Source of the DNA: Delftia acidovorans
GTDB lineage: Bacteria; Pseudomonadota; Gammaproteobacteria; Burkholderiales; Burkholderiaceae_C
DNA: 64,000 bases
Direction of reading: 5' to 3'
NCBI GenBank assembly: GCA_031286585.1
Contig: JAITUC010000024.1
Coordinates: 1-64,000 of the forward strand
The notes under the pieces are model-generated. The model was given only the letters and a program-made list of their open reading frames with translations, ran no database searches and had not been told where the DNA came from. This document shows positions 54,924-63,800 of the stretch, in pieces (the first letter of the stretch is position 1; each line of letters begins with the position of its first letter). The position numbers and the translations under genes are program-made.

Positions 54924-56987
54924 ATGAGCCACACCCCTGCCTTCATCCCCCAGATCCGCCTGTACCAGGACTGGCTGCGCGAGCGCCACGGCCTGCAGTT
55001 CGACAGCTACGACGCGCTGTGGCGCTGGTCGGTGACCGACCTGGACGCCTTCTGGCAAAGCATCTGGGACTACAACGCGCTGCAGTCGCCCACGCCGCAC
55101 ACGGCCGTGCTGGAGCGCAACACCATGCCCGGCGCCCAGTGGTTTCCGGGTGCCCAGATCAACTACACGCGCCAGGCGCTGCGCCATGTGGATGCCGCCC
55201 ATGCGGCCGGCATGCCCGCCGTGATCAGCCGCAACGAGGCCGGCCGCCACCGCGAGCTGTCCTGGCCGGACCTGCGCCGGCAGGTCGCCGCCCTGGCCCT
55301 GCACCTGAAGGCCCAGGGTGTGGGCCGCGGCGACCGGGTGGCCGCCTATCTGCCCAACATTCCCGAGGCCATGGTTGCCCTGCTGGCCACGGCCAGCCTG
55401 GGCGCCGTCTGGAGCATCTGCGCGCCCGACATGGGCACGAGCGCGGTGCTGGACCGCTTCCGCCAGATCGCGCCCAAGGTGCTGATCGCCGTCGATGGGG
55501 TGCACTACGCCGGGCGCGATATCGACCGCATGGCCGTGCTGGCCGAGCTGCGCGCCGGCCTGCCCAGCGTGGAGCATGTGGTCCTGGTGCCCAACCTGGA
55601 CCTGGAGGCCCGGCTGGCCGATGCCGCCGACTACGGCCAGGTCACGGCCCGGGACGACGCGGCCACGGCGGCCTTCGAGCCTGAATGGCTGCCCTTCGAC
55701 CACCCGCTGTGGATCGTCTACTCCAGCGGCACCACCGGCCTGCCCAAGCCCATCGTCCACGGCCATGGCGGCATGGTGCTGGTGGCCCTGCAGCTCAAGG
55801 CCCTGCACAACGACGTGGGCTGCAGCTACCACCCCAACAGCTGGGGCGAGCGCTACCACTGGTACAGCTCCACGGGCTGGGTGATGTGGAATGCCCAGGT
55901 CTCGGGCCTGCTGGGCGGCACCACCTGCGTGATCTTCGACGGCAGCCCCGGCGGCAGCAAGGATCGGCCCGACTGGGGCGTGCTGTGGCGCTTCGCGGCC
56001 GAGACCGGCGTGACCAGCTTCGGCTCGGGCGCGGCCTTCTATGCCAACTGCATGAAGGCCGGCGTGGACCTGACGCAGTGCGGCGACCTGTCGCGCATCC
56101 GCAGCCTGGGCACCACGGGCTCGCCCCTGTCGCCCGAGGTGCAGAGCTGGGGCACGGAACAGTTCGCGCGGATGGGACATCCCGACATCTGGTGGAACAA
56201 CATCTCGGGCGGCACCGACTTCGCGGGCGCCTTCATCGGCGGCCACCGCGAGCTGCCCCAGCAGCCGGGCATCATGCAGTGCCGCCAGCTGGGCGCGGCC
56301 GTCGAGGCGTGGAACGAGCAGGGCCAGCCCGTCATCGATGAGGTGGGCGAGCTGGTCTGCACCCAGCCCATTCCCTCCATGCCCCTGTACCTGTGGGGCG
56401 ATGCGGACGGCAAGCGTTACCTTTCCAGCTACTTCGACATGTACCCGGCCGGCCATGGCCGCGCGCCCGGCGGCGGCGACGGCCCCGCCGCCATGGGCCC
56501 GGTCTGGCGCCACGGCGACTGGATACGCATCCTCCCGGAGGGCGGCTGCATCATCTACGGCCGCAGCGACGCCACCATCAACCGCCACGGCCTGCGCATG
56601 GGCACCAGCGAGATCTACAGCGCCGTCGAGGCCCTGCCCGAGGTGCTGGACTCCCTGGTCGTGGACCTCGAATACCTGGGCCGCGAAAGCTACATGCCGC
56701 TGTTCGTAGTGCTGCGCCCGGGCGTGGATCTGGACGACGCCCTGCGCGCCCGCCTGCAGGGCGCCATCCGCCAGGCCCTGTCGCCGCGCTTCGTGCCCGA
56801 CGACATCGTGCAGGTGGCCGAGATCCCGCGCACGCTCAGCGGCAAGAAGCAGGAGCTGCCCATCAAGAAACTCATGCTGGGCCAGCCGCTGGACAAGGTC
56901 GTCAACAAGGAGGCCATGGCCAACCCGGGCTGCCTGGACTGGTATGTGGGCTTTGCGGCGCAGCACGCGAAGGCGCGGACCACCTGA
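54924..56987 (+). CDS. Acetoacetyl-CoA synthetase (acetoacetate-CoA ligase)
   Basis: The 687-residue ANL-superfamily ligase starts SHTPAFIPQIRLYQDWL. The AMP-binding motif YSSGTTGLPKPIVHGHGG begins at residue 266, and the catalytic lysine is in TLSGKKQELPIKKL near the end. Length and the NSWGERYHWYSSTGWVMWN segment match acetoacetyl-CoA synthetase. It activates acetoacetate for PHA storage or degradation of ketone bodies. The ATG at 54924 was used; the 5' extension of the frame is antisense to uraA. The acyl-CoA genes follow 88 bp downstream. Confidence 0.93.
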   Translation: MSHTPAFIPQIRLYQDWLRERHGLQFDSYDALWRWSVTDLDAFWQSIWDYNALQSPTPHTAVLERNTMPGAQWFPGAQINYTRQALRHVDAAHAAGMPAVISRNEAGRHRELSWPDLRRQVAALALHLKAQGVGRGDRVAAYLPNIPEAMVALLATASLGAVWSICAPDMGTSAVLDRFRQIAPKVLIAVDGVHYAGRDIDRMAVLAELRAGLPSVEHVVLVPNLDLEARLADAADYGQVTARDDAATAAFEPEWLPFDHPLWIVYSSGTTGLPKPIVHGHGGMVLVALQLKALHNDVGCSYHPNSWGERYHWYSSTGWVMWNAQVSGLLGGTTCVIFDGSPGGSKDRPDWGVLWRFAAETGVTSFGSGAAFYANCMKAGVDLTQCGDLSRIRSLGTTGSPLSPEVQSWGTEQFARMGHPDIWWNNISGGTDFAGAFIGGHRELPQQPGIMQCRQLGAAVEAWNEQGQPVIDEVGELVCTQPIPSMPLYLWGDADGKRYLSSYFDMYPAGHGRAPGGGDGPAAMGPVWRHGDWIRILPEGGCIIYGRSDATINRHGLRMGTSEIYSAVEALPEVLDSLVVDLEYLGRESYMPLFVVLRPGVDLDDALRARLQGAIRQALSPRFVPDDIVQVAEIPRTLSGKKQELPIKKLMLGQPLDKVVNKEAMANPGCLDWYVGFAAQHAKARTT

Positions 56988-57075
56988 TATTCAAACGGTA
57001 TCAGTGGCACGGTTTTTAATATTGGACTGCGACAGACCGGCTGCCTAGAGTGGGGTCCAACCATGGAGCCCTGCA

Positions 57076-58233
57076 ATGAGCCTGCTTGATTCCCTTGCCC
57101 TGACCCGCATCCCCGCCGAGGACGAAGCCCTGCGCGCCGAGGTGCGTGCCTTCCTCGCCGAGGCCATACGCGGCCTGCCGCCCCATGTGCGTGCGCGCTC
57201 CTGGGGCGGCTACAGCGCCGAGCTGAGCCGGCAACTGGGCCAGAAGGGCTGGATAGGCGTCACCCTGCCGCGCGAGTACGGCGGCGGCGGGCGCAGCGCC
57301 TTCACGCGCTACGTGCTGGTGGAGGAATACCTGGCCTGCGGCGCGCCCGTGGGCTCGCACTGGATTGCCGACCGCCAGAGCGGCCCGCTGATCCTCAAGT
57401 ACGGCACCGAGGCGCAAAAGCAGTTCTACCTGCCGCGCATCTGCCGGGGCGAGGCCTTCTTTTGCATCGGCATGAGCGAGCCCGGCGCGGGCTCGGACCT
57501 GGCCAGCGTGAAGACGCGTGCGCTGCCCAACGACAAGGGCTTCGTGCTCAACGGCCAGAAGATCTGGACCACCAACGCCCACCACTGCCACTACATGATC
57601 GCCCTGGTGCGCACATCGGGCGAGGCGGCGGACCGGCACAAGGGCCTGTCCCAGGTCATCGTGGACCTGTCGCTGCCGGGCGTCACCGTGCAGCCCATCG
57701 CCGACCTTTCGGGCGACAGCCATTTCTGCGAAGTCTTCTTCGACAACGTGCAATTGCCGTCCGACGCCCTGATCGGCCAGGAAGACCAGGGCTGGGAGCA
57801 GGTCACGGCCGAGCTGGCCTTCGAGCGCAGCGGGCCCGAGCGGCTGTTCTCCAGCATCGTGCTGTTCGACGAATGGCTGGCCTGGCTGCGTGCAACGGGC
57901 GACCGCAGCGAGAGCGCGCTGCGCCTGGCCGGCCGGGTGTTCACCGAGCTGGCTCCGCTGCGCGCCATGTCCGTGGCCGTGCAGGACAAGCTGGTGTGCG
58001 GCGAAAGCCCCATCGTCGAGGCGGCCCTGGTCAAGGAGCTGGGCACGACGCTGGAGCAGTCCATTCCCGCCGCCATCGCCGACGACCTGTTCGCACGCGA
58101 GGCGTCCGAGGTGCCGCTGGAGCTGCTGCGCACCCTCAACTACGTGACCGAGGTTGCGCCTTCGTACTCGCTGCGCGGCGGCACGCGCGACATCCTGCGC
58201 GGAATGATTGCTCGTGGCTTGGGATTACGCTGA
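57076..58233 (+). CDS. Acyl-CoA dehydrogenase, larger subunit of a tandem pair
   Basis: This 385-residue protein has the acyl-CoA dehydrogenase fold: an N-terminal helical domain, a central beta domain with CIGMSEPGAGSDLASVKT, and a C-terminal helical domain ending SLRGGTRDILRGMIARGLGL. The usual central W-I-T-N-type strand is GQKIWTTNAHH. The catalytic base cannot be fixed by eye. It lies 11 bp upstream of a second, shorter acyl-CoA dehydrogenase gene; such tandem pairs (PimC/PimD, steroid-degradation ChsE types) form heteromeric enzymes. The substrate may be a CoA ester of a dicarboxylic or branched acid. Confidence 0.9.
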   Translation: MSLLDSLALTRIPAEDEALRAEVRAFLAEAIRGLPPHVRARSWGGYSAELSRQLGQKGWIGVTLPREYGGGGRSAFTRYVLVEEYLACGAPVGSHWIADRQSGPLILKYGTEAQKQFYLPRICRGEAFFCIGMSEPGAGSDLASVKTRALPNDKGFVLNGQKIWTTNAHHCHYMIALVRTSGEAADRHKGLSQVIVDLSLPGVTVQPIADLSGDSHFCEVFFDNVQLPSDALIGQEDQGWEQVTAELAFERSGPERLFSSIVLFDEWLAWLRATGDRSESALRLAGRVFTELAPLRAMSVAVQDKLVCGESPIVEAALVKELGTTLEQSIPAAIADDLFAREASEVPLELLRTLNYVTEVAPSYSLRGGTRDILRGMIARGLGLR

Positions 58234-58244
58234 AGGACCGGGAC

Positions 58245-59279
58245 ATGCAAGAACAAGACGATTTGTTTGCCGACGCCGCACGCCAGTTGCTGCAGGGCGA
58301 GTGCACGCCTGCGCGGGTGCGCGCCATCGAGGCCGGGGACTCGCCCCGGGCGCTGTGGGAATCGCTGGAGCAGGCCGGCTTTGCCGATGCCCTGGTGCCC
58401 GAGCACGCAGGGGGCGCAGGGCTGGCGCTGGCGCAGCTGTTCGATGTCTGGTCGCAGGCCGGCGCGCATGCGCTGCCCGTGCCGCTGGGCGAAACCATGC
58501 TGGCGCGCGCGCTGCTGACTGGCGCGGGGGTGGAGCGTCCGCAAGCTTCCATCGCGCTGGCGGAGGGCCTGCTCCAGCCCGATGGCAGCCTGCACTGCGC
58601 CCCCGTGCGCCTGGGCGCGGTGGCGGACAGCGCGCTGGTGCAGCACGCGCAGGGCTGGAGCCTGCTGCCCGTGGCGCAGGCGCAGACCGAGCCAGCGGCC
58701 TTCTGCCTGGACGTGAACCTGCGCTGGAGCGCCGATCAGGTCCGCGCGGCGCCTGCTCCCGCTATCGCCCTGCCGGGCGGGCTGGACCTGCGCACGCTGC
58801 AGGCCGGCCTGGTGGCAGCGCAACTGGCGGGCGCGCTCATGGAGGTGTTCCAGCGCACGCTGCAGTACGCGAATGACCGCCAGCAGTTCGGCCGCCCCAT
58901 CGGCAAGTTCCAGGCCATCCAGCACCAGCTGGCGGTGATGAGCGAGCATGTCTTCGCCGCGCGCATGGCCGCCCGGCTGGGCTGCGCGGGGCAGGGCATC
59001 TTTCCCGGGCGGCTGCGCGTGGCCGTGGCCAAGGCGCGCTGCAGCCAGGCCGCGCTGGCCGTAGCCGAGGCGGCCCATGCCATCCACGGCGCCATCGGCT
59101 TCACCGAGGAATACGACCTGCAACTGCTCACGCGCCGCCTGCATGCCTGGCGCCAGACGGCTGGTTCCGAGTCGTACTGGCACGGTGTGGCAGGCGCCGC
59201 GCTGGTCCATGGCCACGCGGGCAGCACCCTGGATCTGATCCGCTCCACCACCGATATCACCGCCGATATCACCGCCTGA
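58245..59279 (+). CDS. Acyl-CoA dehydrogenase, smaller subunit of a tandem pair
   Basis: At 344 residues it is shorter than a standard acyl-CoA dehydrogenase. The N-terminal and middle domains are reduced, while the C-terminal helical domain is well preserved (LQYANDRQQFGRPIGKFQAIQHQLA, then AAHAIHGAIGFTEEYDL). The HGAIGFT segment is typical of the domain. It probably acts as partner of the 385-residue protein. Its tail is TTDITADITA, coded by a 12-bp tandem repeat (59253-59276). Start at the ATG at 58245. Confidence 0.87.
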   Translation: MQEQDDLFADAARQLLQGECTPARVRAIEAGDSPRALWESLEQAGFADALVPEHAGGAGLALAQLFDVWSQAGAHALPVPLGETMLARALLTGAGVERPQASIALAEGLLQPDGSLHCAPVRLGAVADSALVQHAQGWSLLPVAQAQTEPAAFCLDVNLRWSADQVRAAPAPAIALPGGLDLRTLQAGLVAAQLAGALMEVFQRTLQYANDRQQFGRPIGKFQAIQHQLAVMSEHVFAARMAARLGCAGQGIFPGRLRVAVAKARCSQAALAVAEAAHAIHGAIGFTEEYDLQLLTRRLHAWRQTAGSESYWHGVAGAALVHGHAGSTLDLIRSTTDITADITA

Positions 59280-59303
59280 CAGGCTCTCGAAGGAACCCCA
59301 TCC

Positions 59304-60092
59304 ATGCCCTTTCTGAACATCGAGCGCGACGGCGCCATCCTCACCCTCACCATGAACCAGCCCGAGACGCGCAATGCGCTCACGGGCAACACGGCCGTGG
59401 AGGAATTCGTGCAGGTCTGCGACGAGATCCGGCGCGATGCCTCGGTCAAGGCCGTGATCCTCACCGGCGCCGGCCCTATCTTCAGCTCGGGCGGCAACGT
59501 CAAGGACATGCAGCGCTTCTTCGACGACGCGCTCACGCCCGACGCCATCCGCGAGGAATACCGCCAGGGCATACAGCGCATACCGCGCGCCCTGACCCAG
59601 CTGGACGTGCCCGTGATCTGCGCCATCAACGGCCCGGCCATCGGCGCCGGGCTGGACCTGACCTGCATGTGCGACATCCGCATCGCCAGCGAGACGGCCA
59701 CCTTTGCCGAGAGCTTCGTGCGCGTGGGCATCGTCCCGGGCGACGGTGGCGCCTGGCTGCTGCCGCGCGCCGTGGGCCGCGCCAAGGCGGCCGAGATGGC
59801 GTTCACGGGCGAGGCCATCGATGCGCAGCAGGCCCTGGCCTGCGGCCTGGTCAGCCGCGTCGTGCCCGCCGACCAGCTGCTGCCCACGGCGCGCGCGCTG
59901 GCCGACAAGATCGCCGCCAACCCCGGCGCCGTGATGCGCATGACCAAGCGCCTCTTGCGCGAGGGCGAGCACAGCTCGCTGGAATCGCTGCTTGAGCTGT
60001 CCGCCGGCTACCAGGCCCTGGCCCACAAGACCGCCGACCACCGCGAGGCCGTGATGGCCTTCGTGGAGAAGCGTAAGCCCCGGTTTCAGTGA
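59304..60092 (+). CDS. Enoyl-CoA hydratase/isomerase family protein
   Basis: The 262-residue crotonase begins MPFLNIERDGAILTLTMNQPETRNAL. It has ILTGAGPIFSSGGNVKDM, the oxyanion-hole segment NGPAIGAGLDLTCMCDIRIA, and FVRVGIVPGDGGAWLLPR, where the second catalytic Glu is replaced by Asp or Gly. A hydratase or isomerase of beta-oxidation is likely, without clear specificity. It follows the ACAD pair by 24 bp and is probably in the same operon. Confidence 0.9.
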   Translation: MPFLNIERDGAILTLTMNQPETRNALTGNTAVEEFVQVCDEIRRDASVKAVILTGAGPIFSSGGNVKDMQRFFDDALTPDAIREEYRQGIQRIPRALTQLDVPVICAINGPAIGAGLDLTCMCDIRIASETATFAESFVRVGIVPGDGGAWLLPRAVGRAKAAEMAFTGEAIDAQQALACGLVSRVVPADQLLPTARALADKIAANPGAVMRMTKRLLREGEHSSLESLLELSAGYQALAHKTADHREAVMAFVEKRKPRFQ

Positions 60093-60192
60093 CCGGGCCC
60101 GCCCGGCCCCCGCCACGGGGGCATGGGGCGTGTGTGACACAACACAAATGGACACTCCCCGGTGCCGGCCTCCCGGTGGGAGTGGGCGCCCA

Positions 60193-60212
60193 TGTACTGC
60201 GCACACAGTACA
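60193..60212. promoter_or_regulatory. Palindrome upstream of minC
   Basis: TGTACTGCGCACACAGTACA is a perfect inverted repeat (7-bp arms) around CGCACA, 49 bp upstream of the minC start codon. It overlaps the likely minCDE promoter. Half-site spacing does not fit LexA. Regulator unknown. Confidence 0.45.
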
Positions 60213-60260
60213 CTTTGCGCGTCGAGAGGCAACTCTCCCATCCACCGCACCCCCAGTCCC

Positions 60261-61007
60261 ATGGCCGTTGAAACGACGAGTACTGCCCGCCCCAGCTTCG
60301 ACCTCAAGAGCGCGCAGCTGCCCGTGGTGGCCGTGGCCCTGCGGGATACCGATGTCAGCGTGCTCGTGGCCGACCTGGCCCAGCGCCTGGCCGACGATCC
60401 GGATTTCTTCGACAACGACCCCGTACTGATCGACCTGGCCCATGTGCGCGAGGCCGAGGAGGCCATCGACTTCACCGTGCTCGTGGAGGCGCTGCGCTCC
60501 CACCACACCGTGCCCGTGGCCGTGCGCGGCGGCAGCCCGGCCCAGATGGAGGCGGCGCGTGCCGCAGGCCTGGCGCCCGCGCCCGAGGCCGCACCCGTGC
60601 GGCCCACGGTGCCCGAGATCGAGATCCAGGAAGTCGTGCGCGAGGTCGAGGTGGTGCGCGAGGTGCCTGCTCCCCAGGCCGACGCCCTCATCGTGGACAA
60701 GCCGCTGCGCTCGGGCCAGCGCGTCTATGCGCGCGGCACCGACATCGTGGTGCTGGCCATGGTCAGCTATGGTGCCGAAGTCATCGCCGATGGCAATGTC
60801 CATGTCTACGCGCCGCTGCGCGGCAGGGCCATCGCCGGGGCACGCGGCAACACCGAGGCGCGCATCTTCAGCACCTGCATGGAAGCACAGCTGCTGTCGA
60901 TTGCCGGCATCTATCGCACAATCGAGACCGATCTTCCCGCGGACGTGGCCGCCAGGCCCGCCAAGGTGCGTCTCGACGGCGAGAAAATCCTCATCGAGCC
61001 GGTATGA
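60261..61007 (+). CDS. minC: Septum-site-determining protein MinC
   Basis: The 248-residue FtsZ inhibitor has an N-terminal FtsZ-binding domain (about 8-105), a flexible linker with E/V/R-rich EIQEVVREVEVVREVP, and a C-terminal beta-helix domain (about 142-248). The C domain has IVDKPLRSGQRVYARGTDIVV, GAEVIADGNVHVYAPLRG and ARGNTEARIFS, which bind MinD and FtsZ. The start at 60261 gives the family N-terminus; the longer frame upstream is non-conserved. It leads the minCDE operon. Confidence 0.95.
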   Translation: MAVETTSTARPSFDLKSAQLPVVAVALRDTDVSVLVADLAQRLADDPDFFDNDPVLIDLAHVREAEEAIDFTVLVEALRSHHTVPVAVRGGSPAQMEAARAAGLAPAPEAAPVRPTVPEIEIQEVVREVEVVREVPAPQADALIVDKPLRSGQRVYARGTDIVVLAMVSYGAEVIADGNVHVYAPLRGRAIAGARGNTEARIFSTCMEAQLLSIAGIYRTIETDLPADVAARPAKVRLDGEKILIEPV

Positions 61008-61056
61008 CACCGGACCCCTCTTCTTTGCTCTCCAGTCTTTAAGGAACCGTGCAAAC

Positions 61057-61869
61057 ATGGCCAAAATAGTCGTCGTGACCTCCGGCAAGGGTGGCGTGGG
61101 CAAGACCACCACCAGCGCCAGCTTCGCATCGGGCCTCGCATTGCGCGGGCACAAGACCGCCGTCATCGATTTCGACGTGGGCCTGCGCAACCTCGACCTG
61201 ATCATGGGCTGCGAGCGCCGCGTGGTCTACGACCTGATCAACGTCATCCAGGGAGAGGCCAACCTCAACCAGGCCCTGATCAAGGACAAGCAGTGCGACA
61301 ACCTCTTCGTGCTGGCCGCCTCCCAGACGCGTGACAAGGATGCGCTGACGCAGGACGGCGTCAAGAAGATCCTGGACGACCTGGCAGGCATGGATTTCGA
61401 ATACATCGTCTGCGACTCGCCGGCCGGCATCGAAAGCGGCGCCCTGATCGCCATGCACTTCGCCGACGAGGCCCTGGTCGTGACCAACCCGGAAGTCTCC
61501 TCCGTGCGCGACTCCGACCGCATCCTGGGCATGCTCAGCTCCAAGACCGCGCGCGCCATCGCGGGCGAAACCGTCAAGGAGCATCTGCTGATCACGCGCT
61601 ACAACCCCAACCGCGTGCAGGACGGCCAGATGCTGTCGCTGGAGGACATACAGGACATCCTGCGCATCGAGCTGATTGGCGTCGTGCCCGAATCCGAAAC
61701 CGTGCTGCAGGCCTCCAACCAGGGCATTCCCGCCGTGCACATGCAGGGCTCGGACGTGGCCGAGGCCTACCAGGACGTGGTCGCGCGCTTCCTGGGCGAG
61801 GAAAAGCCCATGCGCTTCACCGAAGCGCAAAAGCCCGGCTTCTTCAAACGCATGTTCGGGGGGAGGTAA
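61057..61869 (+). CDS. minD: Septum-site-determining ATPase MinD
   Basis: The 270-residue ATPase has deviant Walker A SGKGGVGKTTTSASFASGLA, Walker A' DFDVGLRNLDLI and the switch region VCDSPAGIESGALIAMHFADEA. The C-terminal amphipathic helix ending PGFFKRMFGGR anchors it to membranes. Together with MinC it blocks FtsZ assembly away from midcell, while MinE drives pole-to-pole oscillation. It is 49 bp after minC and 6 bp before minE. Confidence 0.97.
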   Translation: MAKIVVVTSGKGGVGKTTTSASFASGLALRGHKTAVIDFDVGLRNLDLIMGCERRVVYDLINVIQGEANLNQALIKDKQCDNLFVLAASQTRDKDALTQDGVKKILDDLAGMDFEYIVCDSPAGIESGALIAMHFADEALVVTNPEVSSVRDSDRILGMLSSKTARAIAGETVKEHLLITRYNPNRVQDGQMLSLEDIQDILRIELIGVVPESETVLQASNQGIPAVHMQGSDVAEAYQDVVARFLGEEKPMRFTEAQKPGFFKRMFGGR

Positions 61870-61875
61870 GCGGCC

Positions 61876-62139
61876 ATGTCCATGCTCTCTTTCCTGCTCG
61901 GAGAAAAGAAGAAGACGGCCTCGGTGGCCAAGGAGCGCCTGCAGATCATCCTCGCGCGCGAACGCGTGGGCGGCAACGGCGGCGGTCCCGACTACCTGCC
62001 GGCGCTGCAAAAGGAGTTGATGGCGGTGATCTCCAAGTACGTGGACATCGACGTCAACGACATCAAGGTCCACCTGGAGCGCCAGGAGAACCTCGAAGTG
62101 CTCGAAGTCAAGATCGAGCTGCCCGACGCCACGCGCTGA
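61876..62139 (+). CDS. minE: Cell division topological specificity factor MinE
   Basis: The 87-residue protein has an N-terminal anti-MinCD region (about 1-35, [26 protein letters not shown]) and a C-terminal dimerisation domain (about 36-87, with [37 protein letters not shown]). It stimulates MinD ATPase and creates the Min gradient. It completes the minCDE operon. Convergent with the amino-acid permease gene; a hairpin lies between. Confidence 0.97.
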   Translation: MSMLSFLLGEKKKTASVAKERLQIILARERVGGNGGGPDYLPALQKELMAVISKYVDIDVNDIKVHLERQENLEVLEVKIELPDATR

Positions 62140-62144
62140 GCACC

Positions 62145-62165
62145 GCCACGGCCCGGGGCCGTGGC
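62145..62165. terminator. Terminator between minE and the permease gene
   Basis: GCCACGGCC-CGG-GGCCGTGGC is a 9-bp perfect stem with a 3-base loop, between convergent genes. It is followed by TTCAT on the plus strand, so the T-run is weak. Confidence 0.7.
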
Positions 62166-62173
62166 TTCATGCC

Positions 62174-63580
62174 TCACTCCGCCGCAGGCAGCATGGCTTC
62201 GCTTTGCGCACGTGCGGCGGCTGGCCGCACCCACCGCAGGTAGGCCATGCCCAGCAGCGCGATCCAGATGCATCCCACGATCAGCGCGGCGCGGGTGTGG
62301 GGGAAGTAGCCGAGCACGCCCAGCACCAGCAGCATGAAGCCTATGGCGGCCAGCGGCGCGGCGGGCCACAGCGGGACCGGGAACTTCAGCGCCGCCACCT
62401 GCTGCGGGCTCATGCGGCGGCGCGCCGCGAACTGCGACAGCAGGATCATCAGCCAGACCCAGACCGTGGCGAAGGTGGCGATGGAGGCGATCAGCAGGAA
62501 CACGTCCTCGGGGATCAGGTAGTTCAGCACCACGCCGGCCAGCAGCGCCACGGCCATCACCACCACCGTCATCCAGGGCACGCCATGGCGCGAGACGCGG
62601 CCGAAGCCGGCGGGGGCCTGGCCCTGGTGCGCCATGCCGTACAGCATGCGGCCGGCGCCGAAGATGTCGCTGTTGATGGCCGACACGGCCGCCGAGATCA
62701 CCACGATGTTGAGGATGGTGGCGGCCGAGGAAATGCCCAGGCCGCTGAAGATCTGCACGAAGGGGCTGCCCTGGCTGCCGATCTGGGGCCAGGGGAAGAT
62801 GCTCATCAGCACGAACAGCGTCAGCACATAGAACAGCAGGATGCGCAGCGGCACGGCGTTGATGGCGCGCGGGATCACGCGCGCCGGGTCCTTGGCCTCG
62901 CCGGCCGAGATGCCGATGATCTCGATGCCGCCGAAGGCGAACACCACCACCGCCAGCGAGGCGATCAGCCCCGGGACCCCGTGGGGCATGAAGCCGCCGT
63001 GCACCCACAGGTTCTGCACGCCGGTCGGCGCCTGGTCGGCCGTCATGCCGAAGCCGAACACCATGATGCCCAGGCCGCCGCCGATCATGGCGATGATGGC
63101 CGCCACCTTGAGCAGGGACAGCCAGAACTCCATCTCGCCGAACACCTTGACCGAGCACAGGTTGAGCGCGCCGATGAAGCAGACGATGGACAGCACCCAG
63201 ATCCAGCGCGGCACCTCGGGAAACCAGAACCCCATGTAGATGCCGAAGGCCGTCACGTCGGCCAGGCAGACGATGACCATCTCGAAGGTATAGGTCCAGC
63301 CCGTGACGAAGCCGGCGAACGGCCCCAGGTAGTCGCTGGCGTACTGGCCGAAGGAGCCGGGCACGGGGTTGTGCACGGCCATCTCGCCCAGCGCGCGCAT
63401 CACCATGTAGACCGCCGCGCCTGCCAGCAGGTAGGCGATCAGCACCGAGGGGCCGGCCTGCTGTATGGCCTTGGCGGAGCCGTAGAACAGCCCCGTGCCT
63501 ATGGCCGAGCCCAGGGCCATGAAGCGGATGTGGCGGGCCGACAGCCCTCGGTGCAGGCTGCCTGCAGATGGTGAACTCAT
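62174..63580 (-). CDS. Amino-acid permease, APC superfamily
   Basis: This 468-residue inner-membrane permease has about 12 hydrophobic segments. [33 protein letters not shown] is the AAT-family (GabP/ProY/AroP/LysP-like) N-terminus, with [23 protein letters not shown] and [17 protein letters not shown] further in. It probably takes up a neutral or aromatic amino acid or GABA; the substrate cannot be fixed. The start at 63580 follows a serine-rich short N-terminus. It appears monocistronic; a candidate operator is located upstream. Confidence 0.92.
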   Translation of the reverse strand: MSSPSAGSLHRGLSARHIRFMALGSAIGTGLFYGSAKAIQQAGPSVLIAYLLAGAAVYMVMRALGEMAVHNPVPGSFGQYASDYLGPFAGFVTGWTYTFEMVIVCLADVTAFGIYMGFWFPEVPRWIWVLSIVCFIGALNLCSVKVFGEMEFWLSLLKVAAIIAMIGGGLGIMVFGFGMTADQAPTGVQNLWVHGGFMPHGVPGLIASLAVVVFAFGGIEIIGISAGEAKDPARVIPRAINAVPLRILLFYVLTLFVLMSIFPWPQIGSQGSPFVQIFSGLGISSAATILNIVVISAAVSAINSDIFGAGRMLYGMAHQGQAPAGFGRVSRHGVPWMTVVVMAVALLAGVVLNYLIPEDVFLLIASIATFATVWVWLMILLSQFAARRRMSPQQVAALKFPVPLWPAAPLAAIGFMLLVLGVLGYFPHTRAALIVGCIWIALLGMAYLRWVRPAAARAQSEAMLPAAE

Positions 63581-63660
63581 GCGGTGTCTCCCCCGTCATT
63601 GGTGAAATGGCTGCCGCCCCCGCAGGCCTCATCAGGCTGCGAGGTAGGTCTGCCATCAGA

Positions 63661-63680
63661 TGTATAAGCCTGTATATACA
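63661..63680. promoter_or_regulatory. TGTATA-type palindrome upstream of the permease gene
   Basis: TGTATAAGCCTGTATATACA contains a perfect 10-bp palindrome TGTATATACA (63671-63680) plus a half-site TGTATA ten bases before. It is the most A/T-rich part of the spacer, 80-100 bp upstream of the permease start. It resembles GntR-type operators, but the regulator is unknown. Confidence 0.4.
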
Positions 63681-63761
63681 ATATGCGCAGACGCCGATGT
63701 CACGGACCGGGGATTACCCCGAGGCGGGGAAAAAGGGGAAGGGGAGAGCCCTCAAAAGCGG

Positions 63762-63789
63762 AAAAACGGGCCGCCGCGATGGCGGCCCG
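63762..63789 (-). terminator. Terminator of the flavin-reductase-like gene
   Basis: CGGGCCGCC-GCGAT-GGCGGCCCG is a 9-bp stem with a five-base loop. On the minus strand it is followed by TTTTTC. It lies 12 bp past the stop codon of the partial gene at the window end. Confidence 0.88.
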
Positions 63790-63800
63790 CAGGCCAGGTA

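Noticed and set aside
60193..60212. LexA box in front of minC
   Set aside because: CTG and CAG are six bases apart, not the ten that LexA requires, so I report only an anonymous palindrome.
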